NCBI RefSeq assembly: GCF_024171995.1
Contig: NZ_JAMTCT010000008.1
Location: forward strand, 124,001-188,000
DNA length: 64,000 nt
Direction: 5' to 3'
Source: Promicromonospora umidemergens
GTDB lineage: Bacteria > Actinomycetota > Actinomycetes > Actinomycetales > Cellulomonadaceae
Within the stretch, counting starts at the first letter, position 1, and each line of letters starts with the position of its first letter. Positions 33,269-41,844 of this stretch are shown in pieces. The translations under genes were made by a program, and so were the position numbers. The notes below the pieces were generated by a model, which was not told the origin of the DNA, ran no database searches, and saw only the letters and a list, made by a program, of their open reading frames with translations.

Positions 33269-34159
33269 TCAGAGGGTGGACGCGTCCAGCGCGTTGCAGT
33301 CCTGGATGGTGCCGCCGTTGTAGCCGGTCGAGAACCACTTGACGCGCTGCTCGCTGGAGCCGTGCGAGAACGCCTCGGGGTTCACGTCGCCGCCGGACCG
33401 GCGCTGGATGTTGTCGTCGCCCACGGCAGCGGCGGCGGACAGTGCCTGGTTGAGCTCGTCCTCGGTGATGGGTTCGAGGAACGTGACGCCGGTGTCCGGG
33501 TCCTCGGTGGTCGCGGCGTTGCCTGCCCACATCCCGGCGAGGCAGTCGGCCATGAGCTCGATGCGCACGGAGTCGGACTCCGGACCAGTGCCCGACCGGT
33601 CGGCCTGCTCGAACAGCCCGAGCTGGTTCTCGATGTGGTGCCCGAACTCGTGCGCCGTCACGTACATCTCCGCCAGCGGCCCGCCCTCCGCGCCGAACTG
33701 GCTGGACAGCTGGTCGTAGAACGCGAGGTCTTCGTACACGGTCGTGTCGGCCGGGCAGTAGAACGGTCCGGTGGCCGACGTCGCCGACCCGCAGCCGGTG
33801 TCGACCGCCTCGGTGAAGCTGACTACCTCGGGCATCGCGTACTCGACCCCGCCCTGCTCGGGGAGGGTCGCGGCCCAGTACACGTCCAGCGAGTCCACAA
33901 CCCCGCTGAGCCGGCACTCCGCGTCGGCGTTGGCCTGCTCCGCGGTGCACTCGCCGACATAGCCCTGCTCGCCGGTGCTCCCGGCGTCGGCGCTGGTCCC
34001 GCCGAGGATGTCGGTCGGGCTGTTGCCGGTCACCAGCATGTACACCAGCGCGACGATGATCGCCACGCCGCCTCCGCCGCCCGCGACGACCGCGCCACGG
34101 CGTCCGCCGCCCTTGCGGACCCGGCCGCCCTCGAACTGCCCACCCTCGCTGAACGTCAC
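33269..34159 (-). CDS. YpfJ-type neutral zinc metallopeptidase, membrane-anchored
   Basis: A glycine-rich basic N-terminus is followed by one transmembrane helix (GVAIIVALVYMLVTG at about 31-45), then an extracytoplasmic domain. HEFGHH supplies the zinc ligands within YVTAHEFGHHIENQLGLF, and a downstream Glu in the RIELMADCLAGMWAGN segment fits the third ligand. Cys residues in GECTAEQANADAECRL and DTGCGSATSATGPFYC may form disulfides. Length (296) is normal for the family. The start is the GTG at 34159. It stands alone; the ThrRS leader promoter begins at its stop codon. The physiological substrate is unknown. Confidence 0.88.
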   Translation of the reverse strand: MTFSEGGQFEGGRVRKGGGRRGAVVAGGGGGVAIIVALVYMLVTGNSPTDILGGTSADAGSTGEQGYVGECTAEQANADAECRLSGVVDSLDVYWAATLPEQGGVEYAMPEVVSFTEAVDTGCGSATSATGPFYCPADTTVYEDLAFYDQLSSQFGAEGGPLAEMYVTAHEFGHHIENQLGLFEQADRSGTGPESDSVRIELMADCLAGMWAGNAATTEDPDTGVTFLEPITEDELNQALSAAAAVGDDNIQRRSGGDVNPEAFSHGSSEQRVKWFSTGYNGGTIQDCNALDASTL

Positions 34160-34209
34160 GCGGCAACGCTACCTCGATGAAGGTGTCCGTACCCGGGGGG
34201 CGGCGGCGC

Positions 34210-34911
34210 TCAGCCGGCCCAGGTACGCCGGTCGCGGGCCGCGAGGTGCACGATCTCCAGCTCGCGGTCGGTGAGCATCGGTTGCCGGCTCTCGAGCCAC
34301 GGCACCAGCTCGCCCGCTGTGAGCACCTCGACGCCGTCGCACGGGCCCTCGACTCGGGGCTGGTCCGACCGCACGAAGACGATCAGCGCCTGCACGGTCA
34401 CCGGCACCCGCGTCGCCCGGCCCAGGATCTCCTGGGTGCGGCGCGCGGCGTTCCGGGCGGCGTCGGCGGTGACGTCCTGGACGGGCCGGTACACGGTCTC
34501 GATGATGAAGACGCCGGCGGGCCCGATCACGAGCTGGTCGAGCTCCAGGGCGCCGCCGCGCTGTGCCGAGCCCGGCGAGCGAAGGTGTCCAGAGCTCGAC
34601 GAAGGGACCTGGATCGACTGGATGACGCGCCAGACAGGTCGGTGGGCCACGAGCTCCCAGAGCTCGCCGGCGACGGTCCGCACGCCGGTGATCCGGCGGC
34701 TCAGCGCGCGGTGCTTCGGGTCGTACCGGCTGCGCAGCCGCCCGCGCACCAGGGAGCCGAGGTGCTGCCGCCGGTATGCGCGGCGGCGGGCGATCAGGTG
34801 CTTCGCCGGCCGGTTGCTGGTCAGGTCGTCCCCCCGGGCCAGGCGGCCGGTGCGGAGGTTCGGCAGTGCGTCGGCGACGGTGACAGGAACGCTCGGGGAG
34901 TCGGTGCCCAT
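34210..34911 (-). CDS. NERD-domain protein with degenerate catalytic motif, 233 residues
   Basis: The start ATG at 34911 is chosen over an upstream one that begins in a proline/arginine-rich shadow. The middle contains GGALELDQLVIGPAGVFIIE, the NERD core in which the usual form is IDHVVVGPGGVFLIETK. Here the His is Gln and the Lys after ET is Val (ETVYRPVQ), so nuclease activity is doubtful. The N-terminal 90 residues are basic (RRRAYRRQHLGSLVRGRLRS), and the end carries VLTAGELVPWLESRQPMLTD, usual for actinobacterial NERD proteins. The family is nuclease-related by fold; the actual role is not known. Confidence 0.7.
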   Translation of the reverse strand: MGTDSPSVPVTVADALPNLRTGRLARGDDLTSNRPAKHLIARRRAYRRQHLGSLVRGRLRSRYDPKHRALSRRITGVRTVAGELWELVAHRPVWRVIQSIQVPSSSSGHLRSPGSAQRGGALELDQLVIGPAGVFIIETVYRPVQDVTADAARNAARRTQEILGRATRVPVTVQALIVFVRSDQPRVEGPCDGVEVLTAGELVPWLESRQPMLTDRELEIVHLAARDRRTWAG

Positions 34912-34992
34912 GAGTGGACGGTACGTCCGAGATGGTGGATCCGCGCGTTCTGGGGGTGAAGTGTGGATACGCGGACGGGCCCCGACCACACC

Positions 34993-36195
34993 TCAGTCCT
35001 GCGTCGCCGGGAACCCCTGGCGCGCCACCAGCACCACCAGCAGCGCCGCCACGACGATCACCGCCCCGGTGTACGGCACCGCGGCGAACCCGGCGCCGTC
35101 GAGCACGAGCGCCCCGAGGGCCGCGCCGCCGCCGATGCCGATGTTGGCGGTGGAGTTGACCAGCGCGCCGACGACGTCGGGCGAGGCCCCGCGCGTCCGG
35201 ATGGCCGCCGCCTGGAAGACGGCGGCGACCGCGCCGAAGCCGATGCTCCACACCGCGGCCGCGGCGAGCGTGCCCGCCGTGCCGGGGAACGCGAGCCCGA
35301 GCGCCAGGATCCCGCCGGCGACGACGACCAGGGTGATGACGGTGGTCTGCCGGGGGCGCACGTCGAGCCGGGCGGCAGCGAAGCCCGCGCCGATGAGGCC
35401 GAGGGCACCGATCAGCAGCAGCGCGGGGCCGAGCGCCGCCGTCGCGAGCCCGGTGGCCAGGAGCAGCACCGACACGTAGGTGTAGACGGTGTAGTGGCCG
35501 AGGTATGCGAGCGCGTTCGCCGTCGTGACCTTTGCCAGCGCGGTGCGGCGGGCGCCGCGGGCGGCGTCGTCCGGGGGAGCGCCGCCACCCGGGACCGATG
35601 GCAGCACCAGCGCGGTGAGCACCCCGGCGAGAGTGCAGGCCACGGCCAGGACCAGGAACGCGGCACGCCAGCCGACGGCGGTGCCGAGCGCCGTCGTCAG
35701 CGGCACGCCGAGCACGAACCCCGCCGACGCGCCAAGGGTGACCAGCCCCAGCGCGCGGCCCGCCAGGTGCGCGCGCACCAGGCGCGACGCGTACCCGATG
35801 CTCACGGAGAAGAAGACCGCGTGGGACGCGCCGCCCAGCGTCCTGGCCACCGCGACGAGCGCGAACGTGGGAGCGACCGCGACTATCACGTTGCTCAGGA
35901 CGTAGACCCCGAGGGCGGTGAGCAGCAACGTCTTGCGGGGCAGCTTGCGCGTGGCCGTCGTCAGGGGCACGGCGAGCACAGCGACCATGAACGCGTAGGC
36001 GGTGACCAGCAGTCCCGCGACGCCCTCTGAGACGTCGAGGTCGTCGCTGATCAGGGGAAGCAGACCCACCGGGACCAGCTCGGTGGTGATGGCGACGAAC
36101 GTGGCGAGCGCCAGGGCGAACAACCCGCCGCCGGCCTCCCGAACGTCCCCGGGCTGCCAGGTCGGACGCACGCGCGGTGTGGCCATGGGCTCCAT
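34993..36195 (-). CDS. MFS transporter, DHA1/sugar-efflux type (copy 1)
   Basis: About 400 residues with twelve predicted helices. Signature elements are TTELVPVGLLPLISDDL in helix 1, YVLSNVIVAVAPTF, the loop GGASHAVFFSVSIGYASRLV, and LGASAGFVLGVPLTTALG. This resembles AraJ/SotB-like drug or sugar efflux proteins. ATG at 36195 or 36186 can serve as start; a much longer reading to 36894 is a shadow. The next gene upstream is a close paralogue (about four residues in five identical by eye), so this is a tandem duplication. Substrate unknown. Confidence 0.85.
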   Translation of the reverse strand: MEPMATPRVRPTWQPGDVREAGGGLFALALATFVAITTELVPVGLLPLISDDLDVSEGVAGLLVTAYAFMVAVLAVPLTTATRKLPRKTLLLTALGVYVLSNVIVAVAPTFALVAVARTLGGASHAVFFSVSIGYASRLVRAHLAGRALGLVTLGASAGFVLGVPLTTALGTAVGWRAAFLVLAVACTLAGVLTALVLPSVPGGGAPPDDAARGARRTALAKVTTANALAYLGHYTVYTYVSVLLLATGLATAALGPALLLIGALGLIGAGFAAARLDVRPRQTTVITLVVVAGGILALGLAFPGTAGTLAAAAVWSIGFGAVAAVFQAAAIRTRGASPDVVGALVNSTANIGIGGGAALGALVLDGAGFAAVPYTGAVIVVAALLVVLVARQGFPATQD

Positions 36196-36242
36196 CCCAG
36201 ACCGGACGAGCCTGGCTCGCAAGGTGATAGTCCGAGAGTGTC

Positions 36243-37445
36243 CTACGTCGCGACCGGCGCCGCCGGGAAGGCCCGGCGGGCGAGCAGCACCACGACCAGC
36301 GCCGCGACGACGAGCACCACCCCGGCGTACGGCACGGCTGCGGTCCCTGCGCCGTCGAGCACCAGTGCCCCCAGGGCCGCGCCGCCGCCGATCCCGATGT
36401 TGGCGGTGGAGTTGACCAGTGCCCCGACGACGTCGGGCGAGGCGCCGTGCGTACGGATGGCGGCCGTCTGGAAGACGGCGGCGACCGCGCCGAAACCGAT
36501 GCTCCACATCGCGGCGGCGGCGACCGTGCCGACCGTGCCGGGGAAGGCGAGACCGACCGCCAGGATACCGCCCGCGACGACGGCGAGAGTGATCACGGTG
36601 GTCTGCCGGGGCCGGACGTCGAGCCGGGCGGCGGCGAACGCGGCACCGATGAGGCGGAGCGCCCCGATGAGCAGCAGAGCGGGCCCGAGGGCAGCCGTCG
36701 CGATCCCTGCGGCCAGGAGCAGCACCGATATATACGTGTAGACCGAGTAGTGGCCGAGGTAGGCCAGCGCGTTCGCCGAGGCGACGGTCGCCAGCGCGGT
36801 GCGGCGGACGCCACGGGCGCCGTCGGCCGGGGGAGCTCCGCCGCCCGGGACGGACGGCAGCAGTGCAGCGGTCAGCACGCAGGCGAGCGCGCACACCCCG
36901 GTCAGGACGAGGAAGGTCGTGCGCCAGCCGACCGCCGCCCCGAGCGCCGTGGACAGCGGCACGCCGAGCGCGAACCCGGTCGACGCCCCCAGCGTGACGA
37001 GCCCCAGCGCGCGCCCGGCGAGGTGCGGACGCACCAGGCGGGCGGCATACCCGATGGTGACCGAGGCGAAGACGGCGTGCGAGGCGCCGCCCAGCGCCCG
37101 TGCCCCGGCGACGACGGCGAACGTGGGCGCGAGCGCGACGATCACGTTGCTCACGGTGTAGACGGCCAGGGCGCCGACCAGCAGCGCCTTGCGTGGCAGC
37201 CGACGGGTCGCCACGGTCAGGGGCAGCGCCAGCGCGGCGACCATGAACGCGTACGCCGTGACCAGCAGCCCGGTGAGCGGCTCCGAGACGGCCAGGCCGT
37301 CGCTGATCAGAGGGAGGAGGCCGACGGGGGCCAGCTCGGTGGTGACGGCGACGAACGTCGCGAGGCTCAGTGCCAGCAGCCCGCCGGCGGCGCCGCGTAC
37401 GTCGCCGGGCTGCCAGGACGTGGGCTCGCGCTCCGCTGCGGACAT
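36243..37445 (-). CDS. MFS transporter, DHA1/sugar-efflux type (copy 2)
   Basis: 400 residues, colinear with the neighbouring copy across all helices: TTELAPVGLLPLISDGL, YTVSNVIVALAPTFAVVA, GGASHAVFASVTIGYAARLV and LGASTGFALGVPLSTALG. Differences cluster in helices and in the central loop, consistent with an older duplication under selection. It lies 47 bases upstream of copy 1 on the same strand, so the two are probably cotranscribed and may differ in substrate. A strong hairpin separates it from the GH43 gene upstream. Confidence 0.85.
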   Translation of the reverse strand: MSAAEREPTSWQPGDVRGAAGGLLALSLATFVAVTTELAPVGLLPLISDGLAVSEPLTGLLVTAYAFMVAALALPLTVATRRLPRKALLVGALAVYTVSNVIVALAPTFAVVAGARALGGASHAVFASVTIGYAARLVRPHLAGRALGLVTLGASTGFALGVPLSTALGAAVGWRTTFLVLTGVCALACVLTAALLPSVPGGGAPPADGARGVRRTALATVASANALAYLGHYSVYTYISVLLLAAGIATAALGPALLLIGALRLIGAAFAAARLDVRPRQTTVITLAVVAGGILAVGLAFPGTVGTVAAAAMWSIGFGAVAAVFQTAAIRTHGASPDVVGALVNSTANIGIGGGAALGALVLDGAGTAAVPYAGVVLVVAALVVVLLARRAFPAAPVAT

Positions 37446-37470
37446 CGCCCTATGGTGACAGCGTCGGTGC

Positions 37471-37537
37471 TTGGTCGTGGGCGTGATCGTTGCGACTTCC
37501 TGTCCGGTTCAGCAGCAACGATCGCGCCCACGACCAA
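37471..37537. terminator. Long hairpin terminator after the GH43 gene
   Basis: Arms at 37471-37493 (TTGGTCGTGGGCGTGATCGT...) and 37515-37537 pair over 23 bases with one mismatch around a 21-base loop. It lies immediately after the GH43 stop and before the MFS start on the minus strand. Its arm resembles the terminator at 45955-45987. Confidence 0.8.
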
Positions 37538-37540
37538 TCG

Positions 37541-39907
37541 TCAGCTCAGGGCGCGGAGGCGGAATCGCTCGAACGTTGCGGTTACCGGCGGGGTGGCGCC
37601 GCCGCCCGCGTAGATGCCGACCTCCGGGTCCGTGCCCGCAGGGAGCGTCCAGGTGGCGCCGAAGCGCCAGCTCTCGCCGTCGCGCGAGGACGCCGCCCGG
37701 TACTCGTGCTCACCGGTGTCCGGGTCCGTGGTGTGGAACAGGCGCAGGTGCATGGTGTCGGCGACCGGCCCGGAGACGTGGCCGCCGAACCAGGTGCGGC
37801 CGTCGGCCGTGAGCTCCTTGCCGAACTCGACCTGGCGGGTCTGCCAGATCGATACCGGCGCGAGCCGCAGGAAGTCGTCGTCGCCCGCGTGCACCAGCAG
37901 GCCCGCCTGCTGGTAGTTGCGCACCGTGTCCTGGCCCAGCGGCAGGTGCACGGTGGCCTCCAGCACGTAGTCGCCGTCCGGCGCGTCGCGCAGCAGCGCC
38001 GGTGCGTCGTTGGTGGCTCCCACCAGGTCGTGCCCGGTCAGGGGCCACTCCAGCGCGCCGTCGTTGATCTCGACGTCGGCCGGGTCGTGCAGCCACCGCC
38101 ACCCCGCGTCCAGCTCGCCGTCGAACTCCTCGGCGAACGTGACGTCGCCGGCCTGCGGCTCGGCGACGCGCTCGGTCACCGGGTCGTGCGCCGCCACGAC
38201 GGTCAGGTTGTCGAGCTGCGCCTCACCGCCGTCGGCCGCCAGACGGACGGGTGCCCGCCGGGGCAGGTCGCGGCGCGGCTCGAACCGCACCTCGGCGTCC
38301 ACGTCGCCCAGGCCGCTCGAGGACAGCCGCGCGTCGACCACGCCGTCGCGCGCCTCGACGGTCAGCACGTGCCACGAGGTGAGGTCCACGTTCGCCGGCA
38401 CGTCCGCCCGCCGCTCCTGACGTCCCTGCCCGACGACGAGCTCGCGCGCCTGAGCGTCCAGCCGCACCGACACCTCGGACCGGCCGGACTGGCTGGACTG
38501 GCCGGACCGGCCGGACTGGCCGCCGACGGCGACCGTGAGCGACCCGTCGGCGTCGGGCAGCCGCACGTCCGCCTCGACCCGTACGTCCCGCGGGGCCGGC
38601 GCCGTCCGCGCCACCGCGGCACCCCGCCGGTCCGGGACCAGCCGCGCGACCGCGCCCGCGTCGCCCGACTCGTCGGTACCCCTGGCGAGCGTGCCCGCCA
38701 CCCGCCGCAGCCCGCGCCCCGACCCCGGGTCGCCGCTCACGATGCCCAGCCCGCTCGCGGCCACCGGCCCCGGCTGCGGACCCTCGCTCGGACCCGCGCC
38801 CGCGTTGACCACCGGCCACCCGTCGATCCAGTCCATCCGGTCGATCAGCGTGGGCCGCCGGTTCACGCCGCCCGGCTCGTCCAGCCACGCCTCGTCCTTG
38901 TCGATCGCGTGGTACAGCATCCAGTCCTGGCCGGAGACGTCGGTGAGCACCGCGTGGTGCCCCACACCGATCCACCGGTTGCCGTTCTGCGCCACGACCT
39001 GCGTGCCGCCCACCCGGGACTCGTTCAGGCTCACGCCCTCGTGATCGGTGAACGGGCCCAGCGGCGACCGCGACCGCCCCGTGTACACGCTGTACCCCGT
39101 CACCGGGCCGGCGCAGCAGTTGGCCGACGACCCCATCAGGTAGTACCAGCCGTCCCGCTTGACCACGAACGCGCCCTCGTACCGGTCGGCGACCGTCACC
39201 CGCGTGGGCTCGCCCACCGCCCGGGTCCCCGTCTCGTCCAGCTCCGTGACCCAGATCCCGCCGTTGAAGCCGCCGAAGTAGAGGTAGCGCGAACCGTCGT
39301 CGTCCGCGAACAGCGCCGGGTCGATCGTGTTCAGGTACGAGTCGCCGCCCGCGGGGCGCGGGTCCAGGACCGGCCCGCCGGAGTCGGCCCACGGCCCCGT
39401 CGGCGTCGGCGCCGTCGCCACACCGATCGTGTAGTCCCACGGATCGGGGTTCGCCGCCGTGTCCGTCACCGTGTAGTACATGACGTACTGGCCGTCCACG
39501 TAGCGGATGTCCGGCGCCCAGAAGTACGAGGCGCTCGCGGCCCAGGCCGGCCGGTTCTCCTCGTCGAAGATCGTGTCCACGTACTCCCACGTCTCCAGGT
39601 CCCGGGACCTCGCCACGTGCATGTTGCCGAAGGGCCCGCCCGACACCAGCGGGTCGCTCGTCGCGTACAGGTACCACCAGCCGTCCTTGCCGCGGATGAT
39701 CGCGGGATCGGCATAGGTGTCGGCGAACGGTTCGGTGATCGGGTTGGTGAAGGTGGTGCCGGACGGGCTCTCGTTGCTTGACGGGCTGCCGTTGCTTGCC
39801 GGCGGTGGCGCGGCCGCTGCTTGTGCGGCACCACCGCCGTCGGGCAGGGTGCTGGCGCCCAGGGCCAGCGCGAGCGAGGCGAGGACGGCGACGAACCGGA
39901 TCTGCAT
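37541..39907 (-). CDS. Secreted GH43 glycosidase, arabinanase/arabinofuranosidase-like, 788 residues
   Basis: ATG at 39907 gives a signal peptide (MQIRFVAVLASLALALGAST, then Ala-rich) and a Ser/Asn-rich linker. The five-bladed propeller of GH43 follows: base Asp in DTYADPAIIRGKDGWWYLYA, the second Asp in TIDPALFADDDG, and the acid Glu in DRYEGAFVVKRDGWYYL. After about residue 420 come a Gly/Arg/Ser-rich segment and a C-terminal concanavalin-like domain of DUF1349 type (FAEEFDGELDAGWRWLHDPA). It should act outside the cell on arabinan or arabinoxylan side chains. A palindromic operator lies upstream and a strong terminator downstream, so it is a single-gene unit. Confidence 0.88.
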   Translation of the reverse strand: MQIRFVAVLASLALALGASTLPDGGGAAQAAAAPPPASNGSPSSNESPSGTTFTNPITEPFADTYADPAIIRGKDGWWYLYATSDPLVSGGPFGNMHVARSRDLETWEYVDTIFDEENRPAWAASASYFWAPDIRYVDGQYVMYYTVTDTAANPDPWDYTIGVATAPTPTGPWADSGGPVLDPRPAGGDSYLNTIDPALFADDDGSRYLYFGGFNGGIWVTELDETGTRAVGEPTRVTVADRYEGAFVVKRDGWYYLMGSSANCCAGPVTGYSVYTGRSRSPLGPFTDHEGVSLNESRVGGTQVVAQNGNRWIGVGHHAVLTDVSGQDWMLYHAIDKDEAWLDEPGGVNRRPTLIDRMDWIDGWPVVNAGAGPSEGPQPGPVAASGLGIVSGDPGSGRGLRRVAGTLARGTDESGDAGAVARLVPDRRGAAVARTAPAPRDVRVEADVRLPDADGSLTVAVGGQSGRSGQSSQSGRSEVSVRLDAQARELVVGQGRQERRADVPANVDLTSWHVLTVEARDGVVDARLSSSGLGDVDAEVRFEPRRDLPRRAPVRLAADGGEAQLDNLTVVAAHDPVTERVAEPQAGDVTFAEEFDGELDAGWRWLHDPADVEINDGALEWPLTGHDLVGATNDAPALLRDAPDGDYVLEATVHLPLGQDTVRNYQQAGLLVHAGDDDFLRLAPVSIWQTRQVEFGKELTADGRTWFGGHVSGPVADTMHLRLFHTTDPDTGEHEYRAASSRDGESWRFGATWTLPAGTDPEVGIYAGGGATPPVTATFERFRLRALS
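38478..38521. repeat. Short CGGACTGGC-type tandem repeats inside the GH43 gene
   Basis: Imperfect 9-base units (CCGGACTGG / CTGGACTGG / CCGGACCGG) recur four to five times. They encode an irregular Gly-Gln/Arg-Ser run on the minus strand inside the C-terminal accessory region, probably a flexible surface loop prone to length change. Confidence 0.6.
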
Positions 39908-39979
39908 GGGTTTCTCATCCCTTCGGGCGACGGGGAACGTCCTCGATGACGTGGCCCGGCGCACCTTGACGACGAAGTA

Positions 39980-40003
39980 GCCTGGTACAACGTAGTACCA
40001 GGC
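39980..40003. promoter_or_regulatory. Palindromic operator upstream of GH43
   Basis: GCCTGGTAC at 39980-39988 and GTACCAGGC at 39995-40003 form a perfect 9-bp inverted repeat with a 6-base spacer, 73 bases upstream of the GH43 start. The size fits a LacI- or GntR-type sugar repressor. The remainder of the 39908-40166 gap also holds the divergent ABC-F promoter region, where I see nothing else distinctive. Confidence 0.6.
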
Positions 40004-40166
40004 GAAAAGGTACCGTCGCGAGACCAACCGCGTCCAGACCCGTGCGTCTTCGGCAGCGTGAGGCATCGCACCGTAATCCCTGGACGATGGGCACTAGACT
40101 GGACCGGCCCCCGCCGCTGTGGGTCGAACGATCGAACACCACCCCCCAACTGTGAGGACCATCTGC

Positions 40167-41765
40167 GTGATCACTGCCCATGGCGTCGAGCTGCGCGTCG
40201 GCGCACGCCTGCTGCTGAGCGAGGCCAACTTCCGGGTCGCCTCGGGCGACCGGATCGGTCTCGTGGGCCGTAACGGTGCCGGCAAGACCACGCTGACCAA
40301 GACGCTCGCGGGCGAGACCCAGCCGTCGAGCGGGCAGATCGTGCGCGGTACCGACATCGGCTACCTGCCGCAGGACCCGCGGACGGGCGACCTCGAGGTC
40401 CTTGCGATGGACCGCGTGCTGTCCGCGCGCGGCCTGGACAAGGTCATCGCGAAGATGCGCCAGGCCGAGGGCGAGATGGCGTCGCTGGACACGGCCACGC
40501 AGAACGCGGCGATGGAGCGCTACCCCAAGCTGGAGGCGCGGTTCCTCGCCGCCGGCGGGTACTCCGCCGAGTCCGAGGCGCAGATCATCACGGCGAACCT
40601 CGGCCTGGACGAGCGCGTCCTGGCGCAGCCGCTCGGCACGCTCTCCGGCGGCCAGCGTCGCCGGATCGAGCTGGCGCGCATCCTGTTCAGCGGCGTCGAG
40701 ACACTGCTGCTCGACGAGCCGACGAACCACCTCGACGCCGACTCCATCGTCTGGCTGCGCGACTACCTGCGGGCGTACAGCGGCGGGTTCATCGTGATCA
40801 GCCACAACACCGACCTGCTGCGCGCCACCGTGAACAAGGTGTTCCACCTCGACGCCAACCGGGGTGAGCTCGACCAGTACAACCTCGGCTGGGACGGCTA
40901 CCTGGAGCAGCGCGAGACGGACGAGCGGCGTCGTCGGCGGGAGCGGAGCAACGCCGAGAAGAAGGCGGGCACGCTGCTCGCCCAGGCCGAGAAGATGCGC
41001 GCCAAGGCGACCAAGGCGACGGCCGCGCAGAACATGATCAAGCGCGCCGAGAAGATGATGTCCGGCCTGGAGGCCGAGCGCGTCTCCGACCGCGTGGCCA
41101 ACCTGCGCTTCCCGACGCCGGCGCCCTGCGGGCGCACACCGCTCACCGCAAACGGCCTGTCGAAGGCGTACGGGTCCCAGGAGGTGTTCGCCGGGGTGGA
41201 CCTGGCGATCGACCGCGGGTCCCGCGTCGTCATCCTCGGTTTCAACGGTGCGGGCAAGACGACGCTGCTGCGGATCCTCGCCGGCGTCGAGGCGCCCGAC
41301 ACCGGCGAGGTGGTGCCAGGGCACGGGCTCAAGCTCGGCTACTACGCCCAGGAGCACGACACGCTCGACATGAACGTGACGGTCGTGGAGAACCTGCGCC
41401 ACGCCGCGCCCGACCTCACCGACACGCAGGTGCGGTCCGTGCTGGGCTCGTTCCTGTTCAGCGGGGACGACGCCTACAAGCCGACGAACGTGCTGTCCGG
41501 CGGCGAGAAGACGCGGCTGGCGCTGGCGACCATCGTCGTGTCCGGTGCGAACGTGCTGCTGCTCGACGAGCCCACCAACAACCTCGACCCCGCGTCCCGC
41601 GCCGAGATCCTCGGAGCGCTCAAGACGTACGAGGGCGCGGTGGTCATGGTGACCCACGACGACGGCGCGGTCGAGGCCCTCGAGCCCGAGCGCGTGCTGC
41701 TCCTGCCCGACGGCGACGAGGACCTCTGGAACGACAGCTACCAGGAGCTGGTCTCGCTAGCCTGA
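40167..41765 (+). CDS. ABC-F family ATPase, 532 residues
   Basis: Two nucleotide-binding domains lie in one chain without membrane segments. The first has GLVGRNGAGKTTLTKTLAGE, LSGGQRRRIELARILF and LLLDEPTNHLDADSI. The second has ILGFNGAGKTTLLRILAG, LSGGEKTRLALATIVV and LLLDEPTNNLDPASR. The linker (ETDERRRRRERSNAEKKAGT) is the charged coiled arm that reaches the ribosomal E/P site in this family. Such proteins regulate or rescue translation and some give antibiotic resistance. The GTG at 40167 follows a GAGGACC site. Which ABC-F subgroup it belongs to is not clear from sequence. Confidence 0.9.
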   Translation: MITAHGVELRVGARLLLSEANFRVASGDRIGLVGRNGAGKTTLTKTLAGETQPSSGQIVRGTDIGYLPQDPRTGDLEVLAMDRVLSARGLDKVIAKMRQAEGEMASLDTATQNAAMERYPKLEARFLAAGGYSAESEAQIITANLGLDERVLAQPLGTLSGGQRRRIELARILFSGVETLLLDEPTNHLDADSIVWLRDYLRAYSGGFIVISHNTDLLRATVNKVFHLDANRGELDQYNLGWDGYLEQRETDERRRRRERSNAEKKAGTLLAQAEKMRAKATKATAAQNMIKRAEKMMSGLEAERVSDRVANLRFPTPAPCGRTPLTANGLSKAYGSQEVFAGVDLAIDRGSRVVILGFNGAGKTTLLRILAGVEAPDTGEVVPGHGLKLGYYAQEHDTLDMNVTVVENLRHAAPDLTDTQVRSVLGSFLFSGDDAYKPTNVLSGGEKTRLALATIVVSGANVLLLDEPTNNLDPASRAEILGALKTYEGAVVMVTHDDGAVEALEPERVLLLPDGDEDLWNDSYQELVSLA

Positions 41766-41844
41766 GCCAGAGGAGCGGAACCGCCGGCTCAGGCGATACA
41801 GACAGAGCCTGACCCTCTTCTGGTTGCTCACGACCAAGAAGGTC
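41760..41844. terminator. Two hairpins between ABC-F and SURF1
   Basis: GCCTGAGCC at 41760-41768, overlapping the ABC-F stop, pairs perfectly with GGCTCAGGC at 41786-41794. A second imperfect hairpin at about 41809-41844 (TGACC...GGTCA) lies beside the SURF1 stop. The genes converge, so each hairpin probably ends one transcript. Confidence 0.7.

Noticed and set aside
33194-34180. 328-residue plus-strand frame over the metalloprotease
   Set aside because: It is antisense to a gene with a clear HEFGHH motif and has no recognisable domain.
38478-38521. CRISPR-like short repeats
   Set aside because: Units of about 9 bases with no spacers, inside a coding region; simple tandem repeats.
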